Assembly: GCA_030615475.1 (NCBI GenBank)
Contig: JAUWZF010000094.1
Span: 1-5,349, forward strand
Direction of reading: 5' to 3'
DNA: 5,349 nt
Origin: Dehalococcoidales bacterium
GTDB taxonomy: Bacteria; Chloroflexota; Dehalococcoidia; Dehalococcoidales; RBG-16-60-22
The notes beneath the pieces were generated by a model. It was not told where the DNA came from, did not search any database, and worked only from the letters and a program-made list of their open reading frames with translations. How positions within the stretch are numbered: position 1 is the first letter of the stretch; each line of letters opens with the position of its first letter. The position numbers and the translations under genes were made by a program. Shown here piece by piece: positions 1 to 4,751 of the stretch.

Positions 1-11
1 GTCTTGCCTAG

Positions 12-61
12 CCCCTCTCCATCCTGAAGGGACATAGGGGTTCACCCTGAAGGGGTGAGGT
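12..61 (+). repeat. Degenerate copy of the CCCCTCTCC...GGGGTGAGGT intergenic repeat
   Basis: The stretch opens with CCCCTCTCC (12-20) and closes with GGGGTGAGGT (52-61). The same two blocks occur at 3235-3284 and 4691-4742. The distance between the CCCC block and the GGGG block is 40 nt here and 40 nt in the 3235 copy, which supports common origin. The internal right arm that would complete the hairpin is lost or scrambled: the copy has GAAGGGACATAGGGG instead. The rest of 62-131 is AT-rich and shows no gene. Confidence 0.5.
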
Positions 62-131
62 AAAGATAGGGCTATAGGGCGGTGGAAAAAATAGCAAAAA
101 AGTCAACAGACTAAGAATTCATTCATGCCTG

Positions 132-167
132 AAAAAACGACGGCGAGGCTAATTAAAGCCTCGCCGT
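132..167 (-). terminator. Intrinsic terminator of the coiled-coil gene
   Basis: ACGGCGAGGCT (140-150) and AGCCTCGCCGT (157-167) form a perfect 11-bp stem around a 6-nt loop. Read on the minus strand the stem is followed, two bases later, by six T (132-137). The TAA stop of the 153-725 gene lies in the loop, so the last codons double as the terminator arm. The T tract exists only on the minus strand, which supports the minus-strand reading of the gene over the overlapping plus-strand frame. Confidence 0.85.
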
Positions 168-725
168 GGGCTGGCAGGTAACCGGCGAATCGCCCCGTAA
201 TTTCGCGGCGGCTAGCTGCTTCTTCTTTTTTCGCTCGGGCTTTTCGTAATTTCCTTTGATGGCGAGGGACATGGAAGAAAGCTTGGCGGCATCGGTAAAT
301 TTCCTTTGTGCGGCCAGTTCTTCCTGTGAGGTGATTCGTATCACGCGGATATCCGCCAGTAACTTTTGTGTCTCTTCGCTGGCCTGGCGTATCAGCTCTT
401 CGATTTCTCTCTGGGTTGCCAGTCGGGTCCGGAGAATAAGCTGCTGGGCTTCGCTTCGTGCTTTCGTGGCCGTTTCCTGCTGGTATCTCTGGGCATCGGC
501 CCTCATTTTTCTGGCCAGCTCCAGTTCACGCTGGGCGCTGAGTCGTATCCGCTGGACCGCCAGCGCGGCTTCTCTAAGGCTGGAAAACTCGTCTTTCATG
601 GAACTCGCAGCTGATGGAACAGGTTTTGATAGCTTTTTCATCTGTCCTCCGTTATCGGTACGGGGAGGGGGAGCGGGGAGGTTTGATTTCGGGATGTTAC
701 CTTTTTGTATAATCAGTTTTTTCAT
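153..725 (-). CDS. Hypothetical Arg/Gln/Ala-rich coiled-coil protein
   Basis: This is a 190-residue protein that I cannot assign to a named family. Residues 1-42 are Pro/Lys-rich and probably disordered. Residues about 43-145 are almost pure helix formers (A, E, Q, R, L) and should form a long coiled coil. Residues 160-190 are a basic tail containing a KKKK run. Within the helix an R-x-x-[A/T/S]-Q signature recurs at R61, R75, R90, R101 and R130, and the best copies read RLSAQRE (61-67) and RLATQRE (101-107). There is no signal peptide and no membrane segment. By shape it could be a scaffold or division/stator-like protein, but this is only analogy. The 725 start has a GGGAAAGAG purine stretch upstream. 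An internal ATG at 641 (residue 29) has a stronger GGAGG and may be the true or a second start, giving 162 residues. The terminator over its stop codon and the protein-like composition support it as real. It is monocistronic in this window. Confidence 0.75.
   Translation of the reverse strand: MKKLIIQKGNIPKSNLPAPPPRTDNGGQMKKLSKPVPSAASSMKDEFSSLREAALAVQRIRLSAQRELELARKMRADAQRYQQETATKARSEAQQLILRTRLATQREIEELIRQASEETQKLLADIRVIRITSQEELAAQRKFTDAAKLSSMSLAIKGNYEKPERKKKKQLAAAKLRGDSPVTCQPTARL
639..650 (-). promoter_or_regulatory. Internal Shine-Dalgarno and alternative ATG of the coiled-coil gene
   Basis: On the minus strand GGAGG (CCTCC at 646-650) sits four bases before an in-frame ATG (639-641). This is a better match to the anti-SD than the purine stretch before the 725 ATG. 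Translation from here would drop the Pro-rich first 28 residues and begin MKKLSKPV. Either start leaves the coiled coil intact. Confidence 0.5.
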
Positions 726-824
726 TTATTAACTCTTTCCCGGCATTCCCTTGATTGGCCACATGTGTAAGCTGCCGTATCCCTCGAAAAGGATTCAACC
801 AGGGCAATGAATAAATAGTGCCCG

Positions 825-852
825 ATTAGATACTACATCCTGACGGAGTAAA
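825..852 (-). promoter_or_regulatory. Weak sigma70-like promoter candidate for the coiled-coil gene
   Basis: Read on the minus strand, TTTACT (847-852) is separated by 16 nt from TCTAAT (825-830). The -10 matches TATAAT in five of six positions and the -35 matches TTGACA in four. Initiation would fall near 817, giving a leader of about 90 nt before the ATG at 725. This is pattern matching only; other AT-rich hexamers nearby are not clearly worse. Confidence 0.3.
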
Positions 853-880
853 GACGGAGATGGTTATCACCTATTGTTTA

Positions 881-896
881 TGGGGGTAATCCCCCA
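881..896. other. Short GC hairpin TGGGGG-TAAT-CCCCCA
   Basis: This is a perfect 6-bp inverted repeat with a TAAT loop. The flanks GTTT (876-879) and AAAC (903-906) could extend the dyad across an internal loop. There is no T tract next to it, so it is not a standard terminator. It lies upstream of the minus-strand promoter candidate and could be an operator or a fortuitous palindrome. Confidence 0.35.
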
Positions 897-1044
897 ACTT
901 TAAAACGCTGAAGCTGGCCGGTTATTGAGAATTGTCCGAACCCTGAAGCCCTCCCAGTGTATCTTTTCAGGCCCGCCTTTCCCTCCAAATCCCTGATAAA
1001 ATATATGCAGTACTATTTTCCCAGAAAAATGTCACGGTAACCCA

Positions 1045-1073
1045 TTGACCAAACGAAATAAATGGGGTACACT
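1045..1073 (+). promoter_or_regulatory. Sigma70-type promoter candidate, TTGACC-N17-TACACT
   Basis: TTGACC (1045-1050) and TACACT (1068-1073) are spaced by the optimal 17 nt, with five of six matches to TTGACA and four of six to TATAAT. Initiation would be near 1080, just before the folded segment at 1094-1173. CCCATT (1041-1046) and AATGGG (1061-1066) form a 6-bp inverted repeat over the -35 and spacer, half-sites 20 bp apart, which would suit a dimeric regulator. It could drive a small RNA or give the traR-lspA-rluD operon a long leader. Confidence 0.5.
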
Positions 1074-1079
1074 GATGGT

Positions 1080-1221
1080 ATGTTTTATCCTTTGATGGCA
1101 GAGGAGGAAGTGACCTTCATCTTCTTTACTGCCTGCCCGCACCAGGGGCAGGTAGCGAGTCCTCTTTGCCATCTAAGGGCATCGTTATACTAGCCTGCTG
1201 CCCTTCTCTATTTACTTTTTT
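1080..1221 (+). ncRNA. Candidate structured small RNA or operon leader
   Basis: Downstream of the promoter at 1045-1073 the sequence can fold into nested helices. The outer stem pairs GATGGCA (1094-1100) with TGCCATC (1167-1173) and GAGGA (1101-1105) with TCCTC (1160-1164), with a two-base TT bulge. The inner stem pairs 1129-1138 with 1146-1155 (core CCTGCCC/GGGCAGG) around a 7-nt loop. A third stem, AAGGGCA (1175-1181) with TGCCCTT (1199-1205), is followed about 10 nt later by six T (1216-1221), resembling a weak terminator or attenuator. I could not match it to tmRNA, SRP RNA, 6S RNA or any riboswitch I know. The same symmetry could instead mark a mobile or degenerate DNA palindrome. No SD-led gene lies inside. 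Confidence 0.35.
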
Positions 1222-1237
1222 AATTTTAGTGTATAAT
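1211..1237 (+). promoter_or_regulatory. Proximal promoter candidate of the traR-lspA-rluD operon
   Basis: A perfect TATAAT (1232-1237) lies about 80 bp before the zinc finger gene start. The best -35 is TTTACT (1211-1216) with a short 15-nt spacer; the surrounding T-rich tract (1211-1227) could help as an UP-like element. Transcription would begin near 1244, yielding a leader of about 75 nt that contains the hairpin at 1277-1304. Confidence 0.5.
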
Positions 1238-1276
1238 GGCATACACACTTAATCAGGTTGGGTGGGGACTAGAAAA

Positions 1277-1312
1277 AGCCTTTCTCAAGTTCGGTGAGGA
1301 GGCTGACGGAGG
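1277..1312 (+). promoter_or_regulatory. Leader hairpin and Shine-Dalgarno fixing the start of the zinc finger gene
   Basis: AGCCT (1277-1281) pairs with AGGCT (1300-1304), and CTCA (1284-1287) pairs with TGAG (1295-1298), forming a stem-loop immediately before GGAGG (1308-1312). The SD is five bases from the ATG at 1318. An in-frame GTG at 1294 falls inside the hairpin and has no SD, so the ATG at 1318 is the better start. Confidence 0.6.
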
Positions 1313-1317
1313 GAGAA

Positions 1318-1698
1318 ATGACTGCTAAGTTCAAGAAACAGCATGAGCAACTGGAAAGCGAACACAAGCGCCTGACCGAGGAAATGGTGCAGTCACAGGC
1401 GAGTGCGTCCACTACCGATGAACGGCGGGAGGGCAGTCCCTTCGGCAAGCGGGAGGAGGAAGCCACGGAGACTCTGGAGCTGGAGAAGCGACTGGCCTTG
1501 GAGAATCGCATCCGGCAGGAACTGGCCGGAATAGAGCATGCCCTGGATAAATTTGAGAAGGGCACCTACGGAACGTGTGATAACTGCGGTAAGCCTATAG
1601 CCCCTGAGCGGTTGGAGGCGCTGCCGCAGGCAAGTTTATGTATGAATTGTAAGGCGTTGCTGGCGAAGAATGCAAAAGGTACACCGCCCCCGAGATAA
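1318..1698 (+). CDS. TraR/DksA-family C4 zinc finger protein
   Basis: The product is 126 residues, in the range of short YteA/TraR-like members rather than full DksA (about 150). Members of this family bind in the RNA polymerase secondary channel or are presumed to do so, modulating transcription. The N-terminal part (about 1-80) is charged and helical, as in the DksA coiled-coil hairpin, with an SPFGKREEEATE segment near the middle. I do not see the DxxDxA tip motif of DksA, so a ppGpp-linked role is uncertain. The C-terminal zinc finger is clear: C87-x2-C90-x17-C108-x2-C111, in the classic context YGTCDNCG and LCMNC. The ATG at 1318 is chosen over an upstream GTG at 1294 because only the former has GGAGG at proper distance. 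The last 29 nt overlap lspA, so the two are co-transcribed and likely translationally coupled. Confidence 0.88.
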   Translation: MTAKFKKQHEQLESEHKRLTEEMVQSQASASTTDERREGSPFGKREEEATETLELEKRLALENRIRQELAGIEHALDKFEKGTYGTCDNCGKPIAPERLEALPQASLCMNCKALLAKNAKGTPPPR

Positions 1699-2173
1699 GT
1701 GGCGGGACGTGGTCTTCGGCGGCATCGTCCTGCTCATAGTTCTTGCCGACCAGCTCACTAAGACATGGATTAGGACCAATCTCGCCTTAGGGCAGTCAGT
1801 TAGCGATACGGGATTCTTCCGGATTATCCATGTCCAGAATACCGGGGCTGCCTTCGGCCTGTTCCAGGACCACTCCTTTACACTAACGATAGTTGATATT
1901 GTCGGCATTGTTGTTATTCTGGTCCTCGTCTTGCTTCTGCGTAGCCGCTGGTCTTTTTATGACGGTATGCTGGTTCGGACAGGTATGGGCCTGGTTATGG
2001 CCGGCACGATTGGCAACCTGATTGATCGCCTCCGATTAGGCCACGTTACCGATTTTCTTGATTTTAAAGTCTGGCCGGTGTTTAATGTTGCCGATTCTTC
2101 GACTGTCATCGGTTCTATCATTATTGCCTGCTGCCTCATTTTCATGACTAAAACAGCCAGACATCAGGAATGA
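1670..2173 (+). CDS. lspA: Signal peptidase II (prolipoprotein signal peptidase)
   Basis: The product is a 167-residue integral membrane aspartyl protease, normal length for LspA. It cleaves the signal peptide of diacylglyceryl-modified prolipoproteins just before the lipidated cysteine. Family blocks appear in order: DQLTK (27-31) at the end of the first membrane helix, NTGAAFG (57-63), GNLIDR (115-120), VTDFLDF (126-132) and FNVADSS (138-144). The catalytic Asp pair is D128 and D142 by family alignment from memory. Four hydrophobic segments are visible, at about 13-28, 71-90, 104-118 and 145-160. The start at 1670 lies inside the zinc finger gene and has only a weak GAAG purine stretch, as expected for coupled translation; a GTG at 1709 is the next in-frame possibility but would cut into the first helix. 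The stop overlaps the rluD start as ATGA. Confidence 0.96.
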   Translation: MQKVHRPRDKWRDVVFGGIVLLIVLADQLTKTWIRTNLALGQSVSDTGFFRIIHVQNTGAAFGLFQDHSFTLTIVDIVGIVVILVLVLLLRSRWSFYDGMLVRTGMGLVMAGTIGNLIDRLRLGHVTDFLDFKVWPVFNVADSSTVIGSIIIACCLIFMTKTARHQE

Positions 2174-3063
2174 AGGAATATAGCTTTATAGCCGATGCTT
2201 CAGGGGTCCGACTGGACAAATTCGTCGGGGAGAAGTGCCCGGAGCTTTCCCGCACCCATGCCCAGAAGCTCGTCGCGGGGGGCTTTATCACGGTTAATGG
2301 TCGTCCGGCTAAATCGAGCCTCAAGCTGAACGCCGGCGACAGGGTGGATATCACCATACCCCCCGAGCCGCCCAGCCGGCTGACCCCTGAACACATACCC
2401 CTGGATATCGTTTATGAGGACGACGACCTGCTGGTGGTGGATAAGCCGGCCGGACTGGCGGTGCACCCCGCCCCGGGCCACCCGGGGCATACCCTCGTGA
2501 ACGCCATCCTGAGTTACCTGCCCGGACTGGCGGAGAACGGTGATTCTCTGCGACCCGGCATCGTGCACCGCTTGGACAAGGACACCTCCGGCTTGCTCCT
2601 GGTAGCCAAAAACCGCGTAACCCAGGCCAATCTATCGGAGCAGTTTAAGTCGCGTTCCGTAGCCAAGTCTTACCTGGTGCTGGTCAGGGGAAAGCTGACT
2701 CCGGAGAGCGGCATTATCGAGGCGGCCATCGGGCGCGACCCCCGGAACCGTCAGCGGATGGCGGTGGTCTCCCGTGGTCGGGAGGCGCGTACGGAATACC
2801 GTGTCGTCAGGTATGTCGGCGACTGTAGTCTGCTGGAGATTAAGCCGGCAACGGGACGCACCCACCAGATAAGGGTGCACCTGGCGGCTATCGGCTTTCC
2901 GGTGCTCGGCGACACTACCTACGGCGTGAAGTCGCCGCATCTTTCGCGGCAGTTCCTGCATGCCAGCAAGCTCGGCTTCCAACTGCCGTCAACGGGCCGG
3001 TACGTGGAGTTTGAGTCTCCCCTCCCCCCCGACCTTGCCCGGGCGCTCAGGGATATTGCTTAG
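2170..3063 (+). CDS. rluD: RluA-family 23S rRNA pseudouridine synthase (RluD-like)
   Basis: The product has 297 residues, typical for RluD/RluC-type enzymes that isomerise uridines to pseudouridine in 23S rRNA (positions 1911/1915/1917 for E. coli RluD). An S4 RNA-binding domain occupies about residues 13-60 (RLDKFV..., VNGRPAK...GDRVDI). The catalytic domain follows, with the VVDKPAGLAVHP strand (89-100), motif II HRLDKDTSG (133-141) whose D136 is the catalytic Asp, and GRTHQIRVHLA (229-239), followed by GDTTYG (247-252). All key residues look intact. The ATG overlaps the lspA stop by four bases, with AGGA directly against the ATG rather than a spaced SD, so coupled translation from lspA is likely. 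Substrate position is inferred from similarity: an RluC- or YlyB-like specificity cannot be excluded, but the S4 domain and the HRLDKDTSG motif fit RluD best. Confidence 0.95.
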   Translation: MKEYSFIADASGVRLDKFVGEKCPELSRTHAQKLVAGGFITVNGRPAKSSLKLNAGDRVDITIPPEPPSRLTPEHIPLDIVYEDDDLLVVDKPAGLAVHPAPGHPGHTLVNAILSYLPGLAENGDSLRPGIVHRLDKDTSGLLLVAKNRVTQANLSEQFKSRSVAKSYLVLVRGKLTPESGIIEAAIGRDPRNRQRMAVVSRGREARTEYRVVRYVGDCSLLEIKPATGRTHQIRVHLAAIGFPVLGDTTYGVKSPHLSRQFLHASKLGFQLPSTGRYVEFESPLPPDLARALRDIA

Positions 3064-3066
3064 TCT

Positions 3067-3098
<32 letters not shown>

Positions 3099-3100
3099 CC

Positions 3101-3284
3101 ACCTCACCCCCCTCGTTAATTATCTATTCCCACCCTGCCGCCCTCGCACCATTAACCGCTTATCTCGTATAATATCCCCCCACCCCCGAAAGCAGGGCGT
3201 CTAAGAGGGGCGTCAGCCCCTCTTCCTATTATTCCCCCTCTCCTGTGAAACCTCGTCAGGAGAGGGGGATACAGGGGGTGAGGT
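3101..3284. repeat. Composite hairpin repeat copy A, bounded by inverted 11-bp tails
   Basis: ACCTCACCCCC (3101-3111) is the exact inverse of GGGGGTGAGGT (3274-3284), enclosing 184 bp. Inside are two hairpin modules. The first is AAGAGGGGC-gtca-GCCCCTCTT (3203-3224, 9-bp stem). The second is CCCCCTCTCCTG (3234-3245) with CAGGAGAGGGGG (3257-3268), a perfect 12-bp stem with an 11-nt loop. The first module begins 31 nt before the second, exactly as in the copy at 4603. The left part (3112-3200) is AT- and C-rich, shows no gene, and includes an isolated TATAAT (3168-3173) without a -35. The element could be a MITE-like non-autonomous repeat; I see no transposase or target duplication. Confidence 0.6.
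3203..3233 (+). terminator. Possible terminator hairpin downstream of the rluD operon
   Basis: The 9-bp GC-rich stem with a GTCA loop (3203-3224) is followed by CCTATTATT, which is only modestly T-rich. It is 140 bp after the rluD stop and part of the composite repeat. The weak T tract makes rho-independent termination uncertain; together with the 12-bp hairpin at 3234 it could still block or stabilise the transcript end. Confidence 0.35.
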
Positions 3285-3375
3285 AGATAAAAATTGTCCA
3301 TTTAGCCAAATGCAAACAGGAACCCCCACCCCGCAGGGTTGCATCTCAGAGGTAAAACATGGCAAAATAAAATAG

Positions 3376-3423
3376 AGGCATCACGATATATCGGATGCCT
3401 TTGCGATTTCGCAACGGGGAGAG
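3376..3423 (+). promoter_or_regulatory. Tandem leader hairpins and Shine-Dalgarno of the aldo/keto reductase
   Basis: AGGCATC (3376-3382) pairs with GATGCCT (3394-3400), closing over a 10-bp palindrome CGATATATCG (3384-3393) with one bulged A. Directly abutting it, TTGCGA (3401-3406) pairs with TCGCAA (3409-3414). One base later begins GGGGAGAG (3416-3423), whose GGAG core is six bases from the ATG at 3428. The arrangement could modulate ribosome access or stabilise the 5' end. The loops do not match the ACGR pairs of mini-ykkC or any riboswitch I recognise. The SD makes 3428 the start rather than the ATG at 3395, which lies inside the first hairpin. Confidence 0.5.
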
Positions 3424-3427
3424 ACTG

Positions 3428-4594
3428 ATGAAGTATCGGAAATTCGGAAAACTCGACTGGGAAGTATCGGCGCTGGGATTCGGGGCCATGCGCCTGCCGG
3501 TAATTAATGAAGACCAGGCCAAAATCGACGACCCCGAGGCTATCCGCATGATTCGCTATGCCGCGGATAATGGCGTCAACTATATCGATTCCGCCTACAT
3601 GTACCACATGGGCCAGAGCGAGGTGCTGGTCGGCAGGGCTCTGAAAGACGGCTACCGTGAAAAAATGAAGGTGGCCACCAAGCTGCCGGCCCGCATGATT
3701 GAAAAGGCTGAAGACTTCGACCGTATTCTCGGCGAGCAGCTTCAACGACTTGATATCGATATGATTGATTTTTACCTCCTGCACGGACTGAGCAAGGAAA
3801 GCTGGCCAACCGTACGCGACTTCGGCGTGCTGAAGTGGGCCGAGGAGCAGATGGCTAAAGGGCGCATCGGCCGCCTCGGCTTCTCTTTTCATGACGAGTA
3901 CGAGGTCTTTAAAGAGATTATAGATGCCTACGACAACTGGGTTCTCGCCCAGGTCCAGTACAACTATATGGACGTTAACGAGCAGGCGGGCCGCCGCGGC
4001 GTGGAGTATGCCGCCGGCAAAGGACTGGCCGTTGTCGTTATGGAGCCACTCCGCGGTGGTAAGCTCAGTAAGAACCCCCCAAAGCCGGTAGCTGAGGTAC
4101 TGGCAGGCGCGCCCCGCCAGCTCAAAGCCGTCGAGTGGGCCTGGCGGTGGATTTGGGACCAGCCGGAAATCTCGGTCGCCCTCAGCGGCATGAGCGCTAT
4201 GGAGCAGGTCGTGGAAAACGTTAAAATCGCTGGCCGCACCGGTGCGGGTAATCTTTCCGCCGATGAGATGAAGTTATACGATAAGGTACGTGAAGCCTAT
4301 AATAGCCTGAGTCCTGTCCCCTGTACCAACTGCCGCTACTGCGTGCCCTGCCCCAATAACGTGGAAATCCCCCGCATCTTTCAGCTGTATAACGACGCCG
4401 TCATGTACGACGACATACGGACAGGACAGTTTATGTACAACGGCCCGTTTGGCTTCACCCCGGACCAGCGCGCCGATAACTGTGTCGAGTGCGAAGAATG
4501 CCTGGAGAAATGCCCCCAGAACATAGAAATCCCGGACTGGCTCAAGAAAGCCCACGAGGCCCTCTATCAGGAAATGCCACCCCCGCCCGGATAA
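3428..4594 (+). CDS. Aldo/keto reductase with C-terminal 4Fe-4S domain
   Basis: The protein has 388 residues. The first 270 or so form the NAD(P)H-dependent aldo/keto reductase TIM barrel, opening with the typical MKYRKFGKLDWEVSALGFG. The catalytic tetrad is intact: D54 and Y59 (IDSAYMYHMG), K85 (VATK) and H119 (YLLHG). VALSGMSAMEQVVENV (249-264 region) is the cofactor-binding C-terminal barrel segment. The tail carries eight cysteines in two groups: C299, C302, C305, C308 (CTNCRYCVPCP) and C352, C355, C358, C362 (CxxCxxCxxxCP). This fits the Fer4-type AKR subfamily common in anaerobes. It is soluble, with no signal peptide. The physiological substrate is unknown; electron transfer between a nicotinamide and Fe-S centres is inferred, and one or two clusters are possible. 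The start at 3428 matches the family N-terminus and has a good SD. The gene stands alone, ending convergently against the ABM-fold gene. Confidence 0.94.
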   Translation: MKYRKFGKLDWEVSALGFGAMRLPVINEDQAKIDDPEAIRMIRYAADNGVNYIDSAYMYHMGQSEVLVGRALKDGYREKMKVATKLPARMIEKAEDFDRILGEQLQRLDIDMIDFYLLHGLSKESWPTVRDFGVLKWAEEQMAKGRIGRLGFSFHDEYEVFKEIIDAYDNWVLAQVQYNYMDVNEQAGRRGVEYAAGKGLAVVVMEPLRGGKLSKNPPKPVAEVLAGAPRQLKAVEWAWRWIWDQPEISVALSGMSAMEQVVENVKIAGRTGAGNLSADEMKLYDKVREAYNSLSPVPCTNCRYCVPCPNNVEIPRIFQLYNDAVMYDDIRTGQFMYNGPFGFTPDQRADNCVECEECLEKCPQNIEIPDWLKKAHEALYQEMPPPPG

Positions 4595-4604
4595 ATATCA
4601 TTAC

Positions 4605-4629
4605 GAGGAGCGCCAGCCTCTCTTTTTTT
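4605..4629 (+). terminator. Weak intrinsic terminator candidate of the aldo/keto reductase
   Basis: GAGG (4605-4608) pairs with CCTC (4617-4620), extendable by C4611-G4616 across a two-base bulge. It is followed by TC and seven T (4623-4629). The T tract is good but the stem is short. It lies 11 bp after the stop codon at 4594 and coincides with module 1 of the repeat. Confidence 0.4.
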
Positions 4630-4678
4630 ACTTCCCCCTCCTTTAATAAAGGAGGGGGACCGAGGGGGAGGATTTCAT

Positions 4679-4728
4679 AAAAAAATAGTCCCCCTCTCCT
4701 TCACCCTGCCTCGCCAGGAGAGGGGGAC
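4679..4728 (-). terminator. Strong intrinsic terminator of the ABM-fold gene, built from repeat
   Basis: On the minus strand the perfect 13-bp GC-rich stem (4688-4700 with 4716-4728, 15-nt loop) is followed by TA and then seven T (A run at 4679-4685). It begins 24 bp after the stop codon of the 4752-5321 gene. It has every element of a rho-independent terminator in this orientation only, so the repeat module appears to serve as the gene's terminator. Confidence 0.7.
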
Positions 4729-4751
4729 ACAGGGGGTGAGGTTAAGATATC

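Larger units (their letters stand above)
726..1317. other. Divergent gene-free region between coiled-coil gene and traR-lspA-rluD operon
   Basis: These 592 bp separate two genes pointing away from each other, so promoters for both must lie here. No convincing protein gene is present: the few ATG frames are short and lack ribosome sites. From left to right I see a weak minus-strand promoter candidate (825-852), a small GC hairpin (881-896), a plus-strand promoter (1045-1073), a foldable segment with nested stems (1094-1205), a consensus TATAAT (1232-1237) and a leader hairpin before the zinc finger gene (1277-1304). For 897-1040 I see nothing definable. Confidence 0.7.
4603..4742. repeat. Composite hairpin repeat copy B with duplicated CCCCCTC module
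   Basis: Module 1, ACGAGGAGCGCCAGCCTC (4603-4620), is a degenerate version of the hairpin at 3203. Module 2 begins 31 nt later, as in copy A: CCCCCTCCTTTA (4634-4645) with TAAAGGAGGGGG (4647-4658), followed by GAGGGGGAGGAT. After an A-rich linker module 2 recurs as GTCCCCCTCTCCT (4688-4700) with AGGAGAGGGGGAC (4716-4728), a 13-bp stem ending in GGGGGTGAGGT (4732-4742), identical to the tail of copy A. The element fills almost the entire gap between two convergent genes. Confidence 0.7.

Noticed and set aside
256..732. Plus-strand 158-codon open frame opposite the coiled-coil gene
   Set aside because: Its product is Ser/Trp/Arg-rich low-complexity sequence typical of the antisense of an Ala/Gln/Arg coiled coil. 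The intrinsic terminator supports the minus strand.
820..835. GATTAGATAC resembling the 16S rRNA 790 loop
   Set aside because: Only about ten bases match and the flanks are unrelated to rRNA.
1080..1193. Plus-strand 37-codon frame beginning at ATG 1080
   Set aside because: There is no ribosome site, the ATG coincides with the predicted transcription start, and the frame runs through the paired arms of the folded segment.
1294..1317. GTG start giving an eight-residue longer zinc finger protein
   Set aside because: It has no Shine-Dalgarno and lies within a leader hairpin; the ATG at 1318 has GGAGG at five bases.
3168..3173. TATAAT as a promoter for the reductase
   Set aside because: No plausible -35 lies 15-19 bases upstream; it sits in an AT patch of the repeat interval. 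TAAAAT at 3368 also lacks a -35.
3395..3427. Upstream ATG for the aldo/keto reductase (11 more residues)
   Set aside because: The ATG is inside a hairpin and lacks an SD; the family N-terminus begins at the 3428 ATG.
3302..3892. Minus-strand 196-codon frame opposite the reductase
   Set aside because: It is antisense to a gene with an intact catalytic tetrad and Fe-S motifs, and shows no recognisable domain.
3203..4742. CRISPR-like reading of the hairpin repeats
   Set aside because: There are only a few diverged copies at irregular distances, separated by a full gene, with no regular spacers.
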